Assembly: GCA_030529665.1 (NCBI GenBank)
Contig: JAUMWL010000001.1
Span: 44,393-83,297 of the forward strand
Direction of reading: 5' to 3'
DNA: 38,905 nt
Source: Coriobacteriales bacterium
GTDB lineage: Bacteria; Actinomycetota; Coriobacteriia; Coriobacteriales; Atopobiaceae
Shown: one piece after another, positions 37,105-38,905 of the stretch
Layout of the letters: the number at the start of each line of letters is the position of its first letter
Numbering within the stretch: position 1 is the first letter of the stretch
Notes under the pieces: model-generated
What the model was told of the DNA's origin: nothing
Seen by the model: the letters and a program-made list of their open reading frames with translations, nothing else
Databases searched by the model: none
Made by a program: the position numbers and the translations under genes

Positions 37105-38784
37105 TTAATCCGCCAATGCGTCCATGTGGTTGAGGTACGACGTGATCCGTACTTGTCGGCGTTCCTCGGACGGCTCGGCGTCGATGCTCTGTACGAGCTG
37201 TTCTGCGGATCGGGTTGCTGCGCGAAGCGTGGGTTGCGTTGCCAATGCCTTTTGCGGGTTTGTGCTCGCTTTGGACTCCGCGCATTCGCGCTGGAATCGT
37301 GCGGCGGCGCCGTCCTTCCCGGCGATGCTGTTGCATTGACCCGTAACAAGATAGTCGGCCATCGTGCAAGCGGCGCTCATGTTGCGAAGCGTTGGGGGAA
37401 TGGGACCGGCCTCGTAGCGCTTGCTAAGCGCGTTGCCAACCGTCACTTGCGCATCATCGAGCATCTTTAGCGTCTCTTGCACAAGGCCCTTCTGACGTGT
37501 GATGCCCTCCAGATCTGCGGCCCACTGCTCAAGCGCCATGTTGTAGGAGATGTAGACGTGGTTGTTGTGCTTCTCCACAAGTGCCGTAAGAAGTGCCCTC
37601 TGGGCGTAGTTGCGCTCAAGCTCACGGTCCAGGCGGCGCTTGTGCCTGATGATTCGCCAGACGGGTATGAGGATGGCAAATGACATGAGCAGCTGCCCCA
37701 CGATTCTGCATGCGTTTGTTATGGAGCCCTGGGGAACACCCAGCACGGCCATCGCGCCGGCCGCATCGATTTGGGGAACCTCTTCTGACGAGAGCCCAAC
37801 CGCCTTCATAATCGCGCGTATGGCCTCCTCAACAGGTGCCATTACCTGCGGCAACAGCTTGCCTGGACCCATGGCGATCTGCGAACCCGCAGCAAAGAGA
37901 AGGACTCCAAAGGCAAGGTAGAACACGGCTCGAATGGCGAGCGAGCGTGCGGCCTTGGGACTGTCCGTCAGCCCACGCGCGGACGCCTTCTTGGTTTGGA
38001 ACTGCTCGTCTTCTGGGCTGGGCATGTCCTTCTCGGTCTTTGTGCAGGCCTCCTCCAGCTCTCGTTTTCTGCGGTTCGCGGAGACGATGAGCTTGTGGAT
38101 GGTGTAGGCGACTTCCTCCAGCTGGCAGATTGCCCGGAGGTAGTTCGATTCTTGATTCGTGCTACCAGTGGTGTCTTGCTCGCCCTCCACGTGCACGCGG
38201 GCATCGAGCTTTGTGGACGCGCCTTCCACAGCCCCCTCAAAATCGGGAATCTCTGCAACCGCCTGCGTCGCGTCGCGTTTGCAGAAGAGCACCGTAAAGT
38301 CGCCCTCGTTGCCGCGTAGCGAGCGAAGCCGTAGAGCAAACCTGCACAAGAGGTGCTGCAGGTTGGGGATTCCGCGTGCGAGCCGCTCATCGTAGCGAAT
38401 ACGGATGGTGGCGTTGTCCACAGGCTCGACCACAAGGGGATGCGTGCCACCCTGCAGGAGAAAAAGCCCCATGCCGGTGAGGTCGCCTTCCGGGAGCGCA
38501 CATCGCAGCGCTTCGGCGATTTGGGCCGCGGGCACGCGCAGGCTCTTATCTGCGTCAAGGGCATTCATTATTCCAAGGACCTCGGGAACGATGGCCTCCA
38601 CATCGTCGTGACGAACCCGGTGCATGCCAATTATGTCGTCGTGTATTGTTGGAGCGCCAATGTGGTGGGCGGTGCCATCCCACGTAATGCTGTCCAGGCA
38701 AAAGCTCATGGCGCCCGACCACAACAGCATGCAAGCTGCCAGCGAGTCGAGCCTTCCGTTTGGTCCTCGGCCAATAAGATCCAT
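37105..38784 (-). CDS. Large two-TM membrane protein of unknown function
   Basis: I do not recognise a family. ATG 38784 is preferred over 38820 because GAAAGGAAG is well placed, giving 559 residues. The N-terminal 190 residues contain no membrane segment and look like an alpha/beta sensor- or enzyme-like domain with DSITWDGTAHHIGAPTIHDD and GLFLLQGGTHPLVVEPVD. A charged helical linker (about 215-270) leads to one transmembrane helix near 283-305 and a second near 370-390, separated by a roughly 65-residue loop. The C-terminal 165 residues are largely helical. The predicted topology is both ends cytoplasmic. It is a single gene at the window's right edge, with an extended -10 upstream. Stress or envelope sensing is a guess only. 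Confidence 0.5.
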   Translation of the reverse strand: MDLIGRGPNGRLDSLAACMLLWSGAMSFCLDSITWDGTAHHIGAPTIHDDIIGMHRVRHDDVEAIVPEVLGIMNALDADKSLRVPAAQIAEALRCALPEGDLTGMGLFLLQGGTHPLVVEPVDNATIRIRYDERLARGIPNLQHLLCRFALRLRSLRGNEGDFTVLFCKRDATQAVAEIPDFEGAVEGASTKLDARVHVEGEQDTTGSTNQESNYLRAICQLEEVAYTIHKLIVSANRRKRELEEACTKTEKDMPSPEDEQFQTKKASARGLTDSPKAARSLAIRAVFYLAFGVLLFAAGSQIAMGPGKLLPQVMAPVEEAIRAIMKAVGLSSEEVPQIDAAGAMAVLGVPQGSITNACRIVGQLLMSFAILIPVWRIIRHKRRLDRELERNYAQRALLTALVEKHNNHVYISYNMALEQWAADLEGITRQKGLVQETLKMLDDAQVTVGNALSKRYEAGPIPPTLRNMSAACTMADYLVTGQCNSIAGKDGAAARFQRECAESKASTNPQKALATQPTLRAATRSAEQLVQSIDAEPSEERRQVRITSYLNHMDALAD

Positions 38785-38851
38785 GGACTTCCTTTCGTCG
38801 GCGATTATGGCTTTACGCACTGCGATGAGGCAAGAAGAGCTTTGCCACCAC

Positions 38852-38860
38852 AGTATTCCA
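38852..38860 (-). promoter_or_regulatory. Candidate extended -10 for the two-TM protein
   Basis: On the minus strand, TGG followed by AATACT (38860-38852) resembles the extended -10 elements seen before rho and the acidic membrane protein. No clear -35 is seen. Confidence 0.35.
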
Positions 38861-38905
38861 CAACATCATTGTACGGCTTGGGCGTTTGCACGGCGCTTGA
38901 ATACC

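Overview
The window looks like a chromosome segment from an actinobacterium of class Coriobacteriia, most likely family Atopobiaceae (Olsenella/Atopobium relatives). The support is moderate to high GC, Rho with an Arg/Asn-rich N-terminal extension, a PBP2/RodA/MreBCD cluster, a split radical-SAM/DUF2344 pair next to rplU-rpmA, and several lineage-type membrane proteins with long acidic tails. The class is a fairly safe inference; genus and species cannot be fixed by eye. I see no phage, IS, integrase, CRISPR-Cas, tRNA or rRNA. This is mostly core chromosome, with one notable non-coding repeat region. Layout: (1) 1-4.5 kb holds a tandem-domain MarR-like regulator, rho, an acidic single-pass membrane protein and a VanZ-like protein. 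(2) 4.5-10.8 kb is the aspartate-to-threonine pathway, as thrC-thrB on the minus strand diverging from hom-lysC-asd on the plus strand; together these cover every enzyme from aspartate to threonine. (3) 10.73-11.69 kb has no credible gene. It begins with two related hairpins after asd and contains an array of 26-bp repeats with a strict 41-bp period, five units in one orientation facing two in the other. (4) 11.69-14.1 kb holds a small pyridoxamine-phosphate-oxidase-like protein converging on ftsH, with a 26-bp-arm inverted repeat between them. (5) 14.2-18.3 kb is a tightly packed operon of a catalytic-domain-less alpha-L-rhamnosidase-like protein, a Cof-type HAD phosphatase, an SGNH esterase and an HD-domain dGTPase-like protein. 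A minus-strand acidic protein follows. (6) 19.3-24.4 kb holds a CtpE-like P-type ATPase whose stop overlaps the start of aconitase. (7) 24.5-32.7 kb is the cell-elongation region: cyclophilin, a TPR membrane protein, mreB, mreC, mreD, PBP2 and rodA. (8) 32.8-37.0 kb is a translationally coupled trio (predicted membrane-associated protein, B12-binding-type radical SAM protein, DUF2344 protein) followed by rplU-rpmA. (9) 37.1-38.8 kb is a large unknown two-TM membrane protein on the minus strand. How it fits together: most genes serve housekeeping (termination, amino-acid synthesis, proteolysis, TCA entry, wall elongation, ribosome). The least explained items are the 41-bp-period array, several short repeats recurring at distant gene ends, the hollowed-out rhamnosidase, the extra N-terminal hydrophobic segment on PBP2, and a run of lineage-restricted membrane proteins with acidic tails. 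Several promoters share a TATACT -10, in two cases with an upstream TGn extension.
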